This document shows, in pieces, positions 6,283-12,236 of a DNA stretch of 12,236 bases (position 1 is its first letter; each line of letters opens with the position of its first letter). Made by a program: the position numbers and the translations under genes. The notes under the pieces were generated by a model, which saw only the letters and a program-made list of their open reading frames with translations, searched no databases and was not told the origin of the DNA. This stretch comes from Alphaproteobacteria bacterium (GTDB taxonomy: Bacteria; Pseudomonadota; Alphaproteobacteria; Zavarziniales; Zavarziniaceae), in contig JAJFJE010000384.1 of assembly GCA_021774355.1 (NCBI GenBank), forward strand, positions 1 through 12,236, in the 5' to 3' direction.

Positions 6283-6981
6283 ATGACGCCATTGCGCGAA
6301 TCGCCGCGGGGCTGGCTGGGAACCGGGGCCGGCGGGGGACGCCGGTCAGGCAGCCGGCACTACAGCCATTTCGTCTCGGCGATGAAAATCGCCCTGCCCC
6401 TGGTGGCCCTGGGCCTGATGGTCACCGTGCTGGTCTGGCCGGCCCTGGAAACCCGCCAGGATGCGGCGGTCAACTACAGCGACCTGTCGCTCAAGGCCGA
6501 GGGCCTGGAGATGCTGCGCCCCCATCTCGCGGGGGTGGACGACAAGGGCCGGCCCTATGAGGTGCGGGCCGAGAAGGCCCTGGCCGACGGGCTGGAGCCG
6601 AAGCTGATCACCCTGCAATCGCCGGAAGCCGACCTGACCCTGGAGGATGGTCGGGCCGCCCATGTCCAGGCGAACCAGGGGAGCTACCGGCCGGTGGCCA
6701 AGACCCTCAGCCTGCGCGGCGCCGTCCGCCTGCGGACCGGCGACGGCTATGTGGCGAACAGCGAGGCGTTCGACATCGACCTTGCTGCCGGCGTCGCGTC
6801 GAGCGATGGTGCGGTCTCGGCGGCCGGGCCGGCCGGCAGCATCGACGCCCATCACCTGAACGCCAGCGACAATGGCCGCGTGCTTCGGTTCGGCGGCGGG
6901 GTGACGGTGGTGATCAACCCCAAGACGGATAATCGGGCGGGTCCGGCGCCACCGGCCGCGCCGAGCGGAGTAGCCAAATGA
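6283..6981 (+). CDS. lptC: LPS export periplasmic-bridge protein LptC
   Basis: This 232-residue protein is the bitopic inner-membrane member of the Lpt transenvelope bridge, passing lipopolysaccharide from LptB2FG to LptA. A polar, Gly/Arg-rich N-terminus (1-33) precedes a transmembrane helix at about 34-54. A periplasmic beta-jellyroll follows with repeated short strands typical of OstA/LptC domains (SLKAEGLEMLRPHLAGVD, PYEVRAEKAL, VQANQGSY, LSLRGAVRLRTGDGY). The tail is Pro/Ala-rich. GGGA stands 7 bases before the ATG. The stop overlaps the lptA start as ATGA, so the two are translationally coupled. Identity rests on fold pattern plus the adjoining lptA and lptB. The N-terminal cytoplasmic stretch is longer than in E. 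coli LptC, and Met34 is a less likely alternative start. Confidence 0.88.
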   Translation: MTPLRESPRGWLGTGAGGGRRSGSRHYSHFVSAMKIALPLVALGLMVTVLVWPALETRQDAAVNYSDLSLKAEGLEMLRPHLAGVDDKGRPYEVRAEKALADGLEPKLITLQSPEADLTLEDGRAAHVQANQGSYRPVAKTLSLRGAVRLRTGDGYVANSEAFDIDLAAGVASSDGAVSAAGPAGSIDAHHLNASDNGRVLRFGGGVTVVINPKTDNRAGPAPPAAPSGVAK

Positions 6982-7571
6982 TGCGGCAGGTATTATGCGG
7001 CGCGCTCGGCGCCGCCCTGATCCTGGGCCTGGCCGGGGGCCATGCCGGCGCGGCCAATGACGGACCGCCCCGGCTGAAATTCGACAACAAGGCGCCGATC
7101 GAGATTTCGGCCGACACCCTCGAGGTCCGCGACCGCGAGGAACTGGCGGTCTTTGAGGGCAAGGTCAAGGTCACCCAGGGCGAGATGATCCTGCACGCCG
7201 ACCGGCTCGAGGTCCAGTATGCCGGCAGCGGGGCCAGCCGGGTGGGTGCCAAACCGGCCGATGGCGCCGACCAGAACGGTGGCGGCGCGGCGGCCGAGAC
7301 CGCCGGGCGGGGCCAGTCGGATATCCGCCGGATCGAGGCGGTCGGCCATGTCTTCGTGTCGTCCAAGGAAGACACGGCGCAGGGCGACCGGGCGGTCTAC
7401 GAGCCGGCGGCAGGCACCGTGGTGATGACCGGAAAGGTGATCCTGACCCGCGGCGACAACGTCCTCGAAGGCACGAGACTGGCCATCGACATGAAGAGCG
7501 GGCGCAGCGTCATGACCGGCGGGGGAACCGATGGCCGGGTCAGGGGGCTGATCGTGCCCAAACAGCAATGA
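6978..7571 (+). CDS. lptA: LPS transport periplasmic protein LptA
   Basis: This 197-residue protein is the soluble bridge component that carries LPS across the periplasm between LptC and LptD. A signal peptide covers about residues 1-25, with a likely cut after AGA. The OstA-like beta-jellyroll occupies about 38-178, with PIEISADTLEVRDREE, FEGKVKVTQGEMILHADRL, and VGHVFVSSKEDTAQGDRAVY split over its strands. A Gly/Ala-rich insertion at about 84-112 interrupts the strands and may be a flexible loop. The start reads ATGATG; the first ATG overlaps the lptC stop, with GGAG 7 bases upstream. Its own stop overlaps the lptB ATG as ATGA. The C-terminus ends in short basic strands. Confidence 0.92.
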   Translation: MMRQVLCGALGAALILGLAGGHAGAANDGPPRLKFDNKAPIEISADTLEVRDREELAVFEGKVKVTQGEMILHADRLEVQYAGSGASRVGAKPADGADQNGGGAAAETAGRGQSDIRRIEAVGHVFVSSKEDTAQGDRAVYEPAAGTVVMTGKVILTRGDNVLEGTRLAIDMKSGRSVMTGGGTDGRVRGLIVPKQQ

Positions 7572-8359
7572 GCGCGCCGGTGATCGCAGACACGCTTCCA
7601 CCCAGCGCCGGCAAGGATGCCGCCCAGGCGCCCGACCGTTCGGGCCTGGCGGTCCGGACCATCGGCAAGAGCTTTCAGCGCCGGCCCGTGGTGCGCGGCG
7701 TGTCGCTGTCGGTCCATCGCGGCGAAGTGGTCGGGCTGCTGGGCCCCAACGGCGCCGGAAAGACGACTTGCTTCTACATGATCTCCGGCCTGATCGCGCC
7801 CGATTACGGCAGCATCCTGCTGGACGGCCAGGATGTCACCCGGCTGCCCATGTATCGCCGCGCCCGCATGGGGATCGGCTACCTGCCCCAGGAAGCGTCG
7901 ATTTTTCGCGGCCTCGACGTCGAGGACAACATCCGGGCGGTACTCGAGATCGTCGAGCCGGCCCTGGACCGGCGCGAGGCGATTCTCGACGACCTGCTGG
8001 GCGAATTCTCCATCGCCCATCTGCGCAAGACCCCGGCCATCGCCCTGTCGGGCGGCGAACGCCGCCGGGTCGAGATCGCCCGGGCGCTGGCCTCCAATCC
8101 CAGCTTCATCCTGCTGGACGAACCGCTGGCCGGCATCGACCCGATTGCCGTCGACGAGATCCGCAACCTGGTGTCCCATCTCAAGGATCGCGGGATCGGG
8201 GTGCTGATCACCGACCACAATGTGCGCGAAACGCTCGATATGATCGACCGCGCCTATATCATCCACGAAGGCCAGGTCCTGATGGCCGGCGCGCCCGACG
8301 AGATCGTGGCCGATGAAAGCGTTCGCCGGGTCTATCTGGGCGAACGCTTCAGCCTTTAG
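7568..8359 (+). CDS. lptB: LPS export ABC transporter ATPase LptB
   Basis: This 263-residue protein is the cytoplasmic ATPase that, as a dimer with LptF and LptG, powers LPS extraction from the inner membrane. Walker A is GPNGAGKTT (59-67), the Q-loop glutamine is Gln108 in GYLPQEASIF, the signature is LSGGE (160-164), Walker B is ILLDEP (181-186) with catalytic Glu185, and the H-loop is His217 in ITDHNV. GYLPQEASIFRGL and the SVRRVYLGERF end are characteristic of LptB. About 25 N-terminal residues are an extra low-complexity extension compared with E. coli LptB (241 residues). It is coupled to lptA by ATGA. The genes for LptF and LptG are not in this window. Confidence 0.95.
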   Translation: MSAPVIADTLPPSAGKDAAQAPDRSGLAVRTIGKSFQRRPVVRGVSLSVHRGEVVGLLGPNGAGKTTCFYMISGLIAPDYGSILLDGQDVTRLPMYRRARMGIGYLPQEASIFRGLDVEDNIRAVLEIVEPALDRREAILDDLLGEFSIAHLRKTPAIALSGGERRRVEIARALASNPSFILLDEPLAGIDPIAVDEIRNLVSHLKDRGIGVLITDHNVRETLDMIDRAYIIHEGQVLMAGAPDEIVADESVRRVYLGERFSL

Positions 8360-8370
8360 GAGAGCGGGAC

Positions 8371-9903
8371 GTGGCGATCACCCAACGACTGGAGCTGCGC
8401 CAAGGCCAGTCATTGGTCATGACGCCCCAGTTGCAGCAGGCGATCAAGCTGCTCCAGCTCAGTCAGATCGACCTCGCCGGCTTCATCGAACAGGAATTGG
8501 AGCAGAATCCGGTCCTGAGCCGGGACGAGGGCGGCGAGAGCGAGGGCACCCCCGCCGACCCGCCGGCCCCCGCGGCCGACGAACGGCCGGCCGCAGTCGA
8601 CCGGGAAATGGCCAGCGACAGCCCCTATGAGGAGCGCAGCGGCACCATCGACGAGGGCTATGACAATGTCTTCGGCGACGACAGCGCCCTGGAACGGGCG
8701 ACCCCCGTGGCCGAGCCCTTCAGCGACCTGGGCGGCGGCGGCTGGACCACGACCGGCGGCAGCGGCTCCTTCGACGAGGACGACCGGCCGGCCGATGCCC
8801 GCATCGTCGCCGCCGTTTCGCTGCGCGATTACCTGTCGGGCCAGCTTTCCGAACTGGGCCTGACACCCAGCGACCGGCTGGCCGCCGCCGCTTTGATCGA
8901 CAGCCTGGACGAGGCCGGCTATCTGGCCGAACCGATGGACGATGTGGCGGGGCGGCTGGGTCTCGAGGACGACGCGCTGGAAGAATTGATCACCCGGCTG
9001 CAGGGCCTCGACCCGCCCGGCGTATTCGCCCGCACGCTGCGCGAATGCCTGGAGATCCAGTGCCGGGAAGTCGATCGCCTGGACCCCTCGATGGCGGCCG
9101 TGCTGGGCCGGCTCGACCTGGTGGCCCGCGGCGACCTGAACGCACTGGCCCGTATCGCTGCCGTCGACGTCGACGAGGTGATGGAGATCATCAAGGAAAT
9201 CCGCAGCCTCAACCCCAAGCCGGGACTTGCCTTCGACACCGCGCCGATCCAGGCGGTGGTCCCCGACGTCTATGTCCGGCCCACGGCCGATGGCGGCTGG
9301 ATGATCGAGCTGAATGCCACCGCCCTGCCCCGGGTGCTGATCGACCGGCGCTATGCGGCCCGGCTGTCGGCCGGCGGCAGCAAGGCCGACAAAACCTATT
9401 TGTCCGACTGCATGGCCTCGGCCAACTGGCTGGTCAAGGCCCTGGACCAGCGGGCGCGCACCATCGTCCGGGTCGCCACCAGCCTGGTCGAGCAGCAGGA
9501 CGCCTTTCTGCGCCATGGGGTCAGCCACCTGCGGCCGATGAACCTGAAGGCCATCGCCGAGGAAATCGGCATGCACGAATCAACGGTCAGCCGGGTCACC
9601 GCCAATAAATGGGTGTGGACGCCGCGCGGGCTCTACGAGATGAAATTCTTTTTCACCACGGCCATCGCGTCGGCCGACGGCGGGGCGGCCCATTCCGCCG
9701 AAGCGGTCCGTCACCGCATCCGCCGCCTGATCGACGGCGAAACGGCGGACGGCATTCTGTCCGACGACAAACTGGTCGATGTACTGCGCCGCGAGGGCAT
9801 CGAAATTGCCCGCCGCACGGTAGCCAAATACCGCGAAGGCATGGGGATCGGGTCGTCCACCGAGCGGCGGCGCCATAAACTCATGGCCGCCAGCCGCAGC
9901 TGA
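8371..9903 (+). CDS. rpoN: RNA polymerase sigma-54 factor RpoN
   Basis: This 510-residue sigma-54 directs RNA polymerase to -24/-12 promoters and needs AAA+ activators to open DNA. Region I (about 1-50) is the Gln/Leu-rich activator-contact domain (LRQGQSLVMTPQLQQAI, LLQLSQIDL). An acidic, Gly/Pro-rich linker spans about 51-145, longer than in E. coli (477 residues in total). The core-binding domain covers about 148-330, an HTH lies near 391-412 (MNLKAIAEEIGMHESTVSRV), and the RpoN box ARRTVAKYR is at 480-488. The start is GTG, with AGGAG 8 bases upstream and starting next to the lptB stop, so it is likely in the same transcript. The link lptB-rpoN-hpf-ptsN is widely conserved in Proteobacteria. 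Confidence 0.97.
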   Translation: MAITQRLELRQGQSLVMTPQLQQAIKLLQLSQIDLAGFIEQELEQNPVLSRDEGGESEGTPADPPAPAADERPAAVDREMASDSPYEERSGTIDEGYDNVFGDDSALERATPVAEPFSDLGGGGWTTTGGSGSFDEDDRPADARIVAAVSLRDYLSGQLSELGLTPSDRLAAAALIDSLDEAGYLAEPMDDVAGRLGLEDDALEELITRLQGLDPPGVFARTLRECLEIQCREVDRLDPSMAAVLGRLDLVARGDLNALARIAAVDVDEVMEIIKEIRSLNPKPGLAFDTAPIQAVVPDVYVRPTADGGWMIELNATALPRVLIDRRYAARLSAGGSKADKTYLSDCMASANWLVKALDQRARTIVRVATSLVEQQDAFLRHGVSHLRPMNLKAIAEEIGMHESTVSRVTANKWVWTPRGLYEMKFFFTTAIASADGGAAHSAEAVRHRIRRLIDGETADGILSDDKLVDVLRREGIEIARRTVAKYREGMGIGSSTERRRHKLMAASRS

Positions 9904-9949
9904 TCGGGCCCGCCCCGCGGTCTTGTCGACAGCGCCCTCGCCTGCCCTC

Positions 9950-9978
9950 TTTAAACCCCGACCAGAACCCCGTAGATA
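9950..9978 (+). promoter_or_regulatory. Possible promoter upstream of hpf
   Basis: In the 170-base rpoN-hpf gap the only AT-rich patches are TTTAAA (9950-9955) and TAGATA (9973-9978), 17 bases apart. As -35/-10 they are weak matches (4/6 and 3/6), but the spacing is right. A transcript from near 9985 would have a leader of about 90 bases. A separate hpf promoter would suit its stress-related role. Confidence 0.3.
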
Positions 9979-10073
9979 TGGAGGCAGGGATTATCGACGC
10001 CCCGCGGGGGGGCCTGCTGCGGAGCATCCGAGATCCCGACGAAGCGCCCCATCCACAAGCGCAAGTGACCCAA

Positions 10074-10661
10074 ATGAAACTGATCATCTCCGGCAAACAT
10101 ATCGATATCGGCGACGCCCTGCGGTCTCATGTCACCGATCGTCTCACCGCCCTGGTGGGCAAATATTACGACCGTCCCATCGACGCCAGCGTCACGTTCA
10201 GCCGGGAGGCGCACCGTTTCCGAGCCGATTGCATCGTTCATTTCGGCGCCGGGCTGGTGGTCAATGCCCATGGCGATGCCGAAGAGATCTATGCCTGCTT
10301 CGAGACCTGCGCCGAGCGGGTGGAGAAGCGGCTGCGCCGGCACAAGCGGCGCCTGAAGGACCATCATCAGACCGCCCAGCGCGCGATCGAACCCGCCCGG
10401 GACTATATCGTCGCCGACGAGGCGGAGGACGAGCCTGAAAACCACCACCTCAACGGGACACCGCTCGTCATTGCCGAGAATCGGGCCGAAATCGAAACCC
10501 TGACCGTGTCCCAGGCCGTGATGCGACTTGACTTCGCGGGAGAAGCGGCCCTGATGTTCCGCAATCGGGCGAATGGTGGCCTGAACGTGGTCTATCGTCG
10601 CAATGACGGTAATATTGGCTGGATCGAACCCAACGATTCAGCCGTGGCAGCGCGTGCGTGA
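10074..10661 (+). CDS. hpf: Ribosome hibernation promoting factor, long form
   Basis: This 195-residue long-form HPF binds the decoding region of resting 30S subunits and, through its C-terminal domain, pairs ribosomes into 100S dimers. The S30AE domain covers about 1-97 (MKLIISGKHIDIGDALR, a DRP-DASVTF strand, a basic EKRLRRHKRRLKDHH helix). A charged linker (98-128) leads to the dimerisation domain at about 130-187 (SQAVMRLDFAGEAALMFRN, NVVYRRNDGNIGWIEP). I chose the ATG at 10074 because homologues begin with this MKLxxSGKHxDIG motif. An in-frame ATG at 9978 would add 32 residues without similarity to the family. The Shine-Dalgarno is weak. It is followed after 10 bases by ptsN. Confidence 0.93.
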   Translation: MKLIISGKHIDIGDALRSHVTDRLTALVGKYYDRPIDASVTFSREAHRFRADCIVHFGAGLVVNAHGDAEEIYACFETCAERVEKRLRRHKRRLKDHHQTAQRAIEPARDYIVADEAEDEPENHHLNGTPLVIAENRAEIETLTVSQAVMRLDFAGEAALMFRNRANGGLNVVYRRNDGNIGWIEPNDSAVAARA

Positions 10662-10671
10662 GGCGGGGACG

Positions 10672-11139
10672 TTGGAACTGACGAATGTGGTGCCGCCCGG
10701 CGGGGTGATCGCTCATCTTCGGGTGGCGAACAAGAAGCAGGCCCTGCAGGAACTCGCAGCGCGGGCGGCCCACCTGACCGGGGTGCACGAGCGGACAATC
10801 TTCGACATTTTGTTGGAGCGTGAACGTCTCGGCACCACCGGGGTCGGCCAGGGGATTGCCATTCCCCATGGCAAGCTCGACCAGATCGACCATCTGTTCG
10901 GTCTGTTCGCCCGCCTGGACGACCCGATCGATTTCGAGGCGATCGACGAGCAGCCGGTGGACCTGATCTTTCTGCTGCTCGCCCCACAGGAATCCGGAGC
11001 GGATCACCTGAAAGCCCTGGCCAAGGTGTCCCGCCTGCTGCGGGACCGGGATATCTGCGAGAAGATCCGCCAGAGCGACGGCGACGAGGCGATCTATGCC
11101 GTGCTTACGGGCACCTCGCAGCAGCAAGGGGCGGCCTGA
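10672..11139 (+). CDS. ptsN: PTS IIA-like nitrogen-regulatory protein PtsN (EIIA-Ntr)
   Basis: This 155-residue EIIA-Ntr accepts phosphate from the PtsP-PtsO chain and regulates potassium, nitrogen and stress functions by protein contacts rather than sugar transport. The phosphorylated residue is His66 in GIAIPHGK, preceded by RERLGTTGVG, the classic family signature. Leu-rich strands (DLIFLLLAPQESGADHLKAL) complete the IIA fold. I start it at TTG 10672 because family members begin with (M)ELTxLVxPxGVIA, and GAGG, overlapping the hpf stop, lies 8 bases before the TTG. In-frame alternatives are GTG 10654 and ATG 10603, both inside hpf. Position after rpoN-hpf is the usual one. Confidence 0.93.
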   Translation: MELTNVVPPGGVIAHLRVANKKQALQELAARAAHLTGVHERTIFDILLERERLGTTGVGQGIAIPHGKLDQIDHLFGLFARLDDPIDFEAIDEQPVDLIFLLLAPQESGADHLKALAKVSRLLRDRDICEKIRQSDGDEAIYAVLTGTSQQQGAA

Positions 11140-11152
11140 TTCCCCCTGGCCG

Positions 11153-11173
11153 CCGGCGTGACGGTCACGCCGG
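11153..11173. terminator. Palindromic bidirectional terminator between ptsN and DUF1150 gene
   Basis: CCGGCGTGAC (11153-11162) and GTCACGCCGG (11164-11173) are a perfect inverted repeat around one central base. In RNA this gives at least an 8-bp GC-rich hairpin from either strand. It sits midway in the 48-base gap between two convergent genes, where a shared terminator is expected. Neither side carries a clear U-run, so termination may need Rho or be a 3'-end barrier. Confidence 0.55.
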
Positions 11174-11187
11174 AGGGTGGTGCTGCG

Positions 11188-11412
11188 TCAGTGGACGCTA
11201 AGCGGCTGCATTTCGTGCTGGACGGCAGCGGCGAAAGCCAGGTTGCGGTTGTCGACCAGGGCAAGCGGCGAGCCGTCGGCGGCATGAATGGCGACGGCTT
11301 CCCGGCCTTCCACGACCACGGATTTGATATAGACGATCTGACCCCCGCCCAGAGCCGCAAAGGCCTCCGGCGTGATCACGGACAAGGTCCGGTCTTCGTT
11401 TTTCTCGTACAT
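11188..11412 (-). CDS. DUF1150 family protein
   Basis: This 74-residue protein matches the alphaproteobacterial DUF1150 pattern: a FAALGGGQIVYIKSV segment, AIHAADGSPLALVDNR, then AFAAAVQHEMQPLSVH at the C-terminus. Function is unknown; the gene commonly follows a small heat-shock protein gene, as here. I start at the ATG at 11412, because GGAGG lies 5 bases upstream. The in-frame ATG at 11424 has the GGAGG within its own first codons, so it is unlikely. It is 48 bases downstream of hsp20 on the same strand, with a hairpin in between, and should be heat-induced with it. There are no cysteines and no membrane segment, so it is probably cytoplasmic. Confidence 0.88.
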   Translation of the reverse strand: MYEKNEDRTLSVITPEAFAALGGGQIVYIKSVVVEGREAVAIHAADGSPLALVDNRNLAFAAAVQHEMQPLSVH

Positions 11413-11425
11413 CTGAACCTCCATT

Positions 11426-11458
11426 CCGAAGCCTGGTGCCAGGCACCCGTGCCTTCGG
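11426..11458 (-). other. Intercistronic hairpin between hsp20 and DUF1150 gene
   Basis: CCGAAG (11426-11431) and CTTCGG (11453-11458) enclose a nested GCCTGG/CCAGGC palindrome (11431-11444) that competes with GGTGC/GCACC (11435-11447). The structure begins only 2 bases downstream of the hsp20 stop and ends just before the DUF1150 Shine-Dalgarno. It could set the ratio of the two products by stabilising the hsp20 mRNA end or by partial termination. There is no U-run. Confidence 0.4.
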
Positions 11459-11460
11459 TC

Positions 11461-11931
11461 CTACTCCACTGCACCACCATTACCGTTAAAACCGTCTGAA
11501 CGACCGACGGTTTGCACCGTCCCGACGTCGTCGATCGGGATCGAGCGCACCACGGTCGCCGGCACCGGCCGGCGCAGATCGACGTGAAGCAGCCCATTAT
11601 CAAGCGCCGCCCGGGTGATTTCGATCCCTTCGGCCAGCACGAAACTCTTCTGGAACTGGCGGGCGGCAATGCCGCGATGCAAATAGGTCCGCTCGGGATC
11701 ATCGGCCTGGCGGCCGCGGATGATCAGTTGGTTCTCTTCCACGGTGACCGTCAGGGCCTCCCGGGAAAAGCCCGCCACGGCAAGGGTGATGCGAAGTTCG
11801 TTCTGACCCGTCTGCTCGATATTATAGGGCGGGTAGCCCTCGGTCGCCGTCTTGGCAACGCGATCAAGCACCCGTTCGACATGGTCGAAGCCGAGCAATA
11901 GGGGACTGTTGAACAGAGACAGACGTGACAT
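11461..11931 (-). CDS. ibpA: Small heat-shock protein, Hsp20/IbpA family
   Basis: This 156-residue ATP-independent holdase binds unfolding proteins as large oligomers and hands them to DnaK/ClpB. The N-terminus SRLSLFNSPLLLGFDHVERVLDR is typical of IbpA-like proteins of Proteobacteria (class A). The alpha-crystallin domain spans about 35-125 (PYNIEQ, ELRITLAVAGFSREAL, QLIIRGRQ, RGIAARQFQKSFVL), with the signature ALDNGLLHVDL at 109-119. The C-terminal IPI motif (131-133) is the oligomer anchor. The ATG at 11931 has AGGAGGAG 7 bases upstream; an ATG at 12036 would read through the untranslated leader. The leader carries a likely RNA thermometer. The symbol is by similarity; several paralogues may exist in the genome. 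Confidence 0.92.
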   Translation of the reverse strand: MSRLSLFNSPLLLGFDHVERVLDRVAKTATEGYPPYNIEQTGQNELRITLAVAGFSREALTVTVEENQLIIRGRQADDPERTYLHRGIAARQFQKSFVLAEGIEITRAALDNGLLHVDLRRPVPATVVRSIPIDDVGTVQTVGRSDGFNGNGGAVE

Positions 11932-12043
11932 TCGGCAACTCCTCCTGCTGAGCGAGCCGCACCGACAGATCCGGGCGCGCCCCATGCGCGCCGCCGGCCC
12001 CCGCCGGGCGCCGAAGGGAACAGCCCGACACGGCACCGTTCCC
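11929..12043 (-). promoter_or_regulatory. Putative ROSE-type RNA thermometer in the hsp20 leader
   Basis: Three hairpins can be drawn in the leader. Hairpin 1: GGGAAC/GTTCCC (12043-12038 with 12021-12016). Hairpin 2: GGCGCGC/GCGCGCC (11992-11986 with 11980-11974), loop of 5. Hairpin 3: CTCGCTC (11956-11950) pairs with GGAGGAG (11944-11939 region), leaving G11953 bulged, a 5-base AGCAG loop, then two G-U and two G-C pairs (11957-11960 with 11938-11935). The whole Shine-Dalgarno is buried. The opposing strand contains UCGCU, matching the U(U/C)GCU anti-Shine-Dalgarno of known ROSE elements, whose bulged G makes the helix melt on heating. Structure is drawn by eye, without energy calculation. 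Confidence 0.62.
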
Positions 12044-12046
12044 GCC

Positions 12047-12080
12047 TTAATAAGTGGCGGCCCCCGGGTACCAATTCAAG
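12047..12080 (-). promoter_or_regulatory. Probable hsp20 promoter
   Basis: On the minus strand, CTTGAA (12080-12075) is a perfect heat-shock sigma-32 -35 core, but the CTTATTA (12054-12048) that resembles its -10 is 20 bases away, longer than usual. Alternatively TTGGTA (12074-12069) and TATTAA (12052-12047) make a sigma-70-like pair with 16-base spacing. Either puts the start near 12040, at hairpin 1 of the leader. Housekeeping transcription plus an RNA thermometer would be the known ROSE arrangement in rhizobia. Confidence 0.45.
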
Positions 12081-12122
12081 GCCTTGCCAAAGTCGGCCGC
12101 TACGCAACCATAGGACATGGAC

Positions 12123-12236
12123 ATGCGCCCCCCTGCCGATGGCTTCAGCCGCAACCCCCTGCCCGTGGCGGGGCGCCGGCGGGCCTTGCTGGCGCCTCTC
12201 TACCGGGCACCCGAGGCGGCGGTGGCCGGCCAGCTG
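12123..12236 (+). CDS. 5' end of a gene, possibly putA (partial)
   Basis: Thirty-eight codons are open to the window edge, starting at ATG 12123 with AGGA 7 bases upstream; ATG 12117, two codons earlier, overlaps that Shine-Dalgarno spacing and is less likely. The segment RRRALLAPLYRAPEAAVAGQL (split: RRRALLAPL, YRAPEAAVAGQL) recalls the N-terminal YRxxEAxxxxxL pattern of alphaproteobacterial bifunctional proline dehydrogenase/delta-1-pyrroline-5-carboxylate dehydrogenase (PutA), but this is a short and weak match. It is divergent from hsp20, and the 5' regions share about 75 bases upstream of the hsp20 promoter. Confidence 0.5.
   Translation, partial: MRPPADGFSRNPLPVAGRRRALLAPLYRAPEAAVAGQL

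Noticed and set aside
10000..10008. CCCCGCGGGG palindrome in the hpf leader
   Set aside because: Short GC palindromes are expected by chance at this base composition, and nothing around it suggests a function.
9904..10073. Sigma-54 (-24/-12) promoter before hpf
   Set aside because: I found no GG-N10-GC pair in the TGGCAC/TTGC context needed in this gap.
11158..11499. Plus-strand open frame opposite the DUF1150 gene
   Set aside because: It is antisense to a recognised family, starts inside the palindrome, and has no ribosome binding site.
12048..12080. Canonical sigma-32 promoter for hsp20
   Set aside because: CTTGAA is perfect, but the -10-like CTTATTA is 20 bases away, beyond usual sigma-32 spacing; kept only as one of two readings of the promoter.

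Overview
The window looks like a chromosomal segment of a GC-rich alphaproteobacterium, probably of the Rhodospirillales or a related order. The grounds are the gene order lptC-lptA-lptB-rpoN-hpf-ptsN, an Hsp20 gene followed by a DUF1150 gene, a stand-alone RNase D-type exonuclease upstream of lptC, and strong GC bias at third codon positions. Genus cannot be fixed from sequence reading alone. No insertion sequence, integrase, CRISPR array or rRNA was seen, and no stretch over 300 bases lacks a gene.

Left part (1-5286) is accessory. It opens with the last 23 codons of an unidentified gene. Three tightly packed plus-strand genes follow: an Ig-like/transmembrane/PASTA protein, a polytopic membrane protein with an HExxH zincin-like motif, and a cysteine-rich membrane-anchored protein. 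A polytopic membrane protein converges on them from the minus strand. I infer, without proof, that these sit at the edge of a larger module, perhaps one related to contractile injection systems. Next come a 47-residue lipoprotein gene whose 3' end overlaps, on the opposite strand, the end of a SIR2-like NAD-binding-fold gene, and then a small membrane-anchored four-cysteine protein.

Middle part (5387-11139) is housekeeping. A good promoter drives tRNA-Leu(CAG), and only 15 bases after its CCA end begins an RNase D-type exonuclease. Then come lptC, lptA and lptB, joined by ATGA overlaps (LPS export bridge and ATPase), rpoN (sigma-54, GTG start), long-form hpf (ribosome hibernation) and ptsN (EIIA-Ntr, probable TTG start). 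This couples envelope assembly to nitrogen and stress regulation, as in many Proteobacteria.

Right part (11153-12236): ptsN converges on a minus-strand hsp20-DUF1150 pair, with a perfect 10-base-arm palindrome between them. The hsp20 leader can fold into three hairpins. The last one buries the whole Shine-Dalgarno sequence opposite a UCGCU motif with a bulged G, the hallmark of a ROSE-type RNA thermometer. Divergent from it, a gene that may be putA starts and runs off the window.
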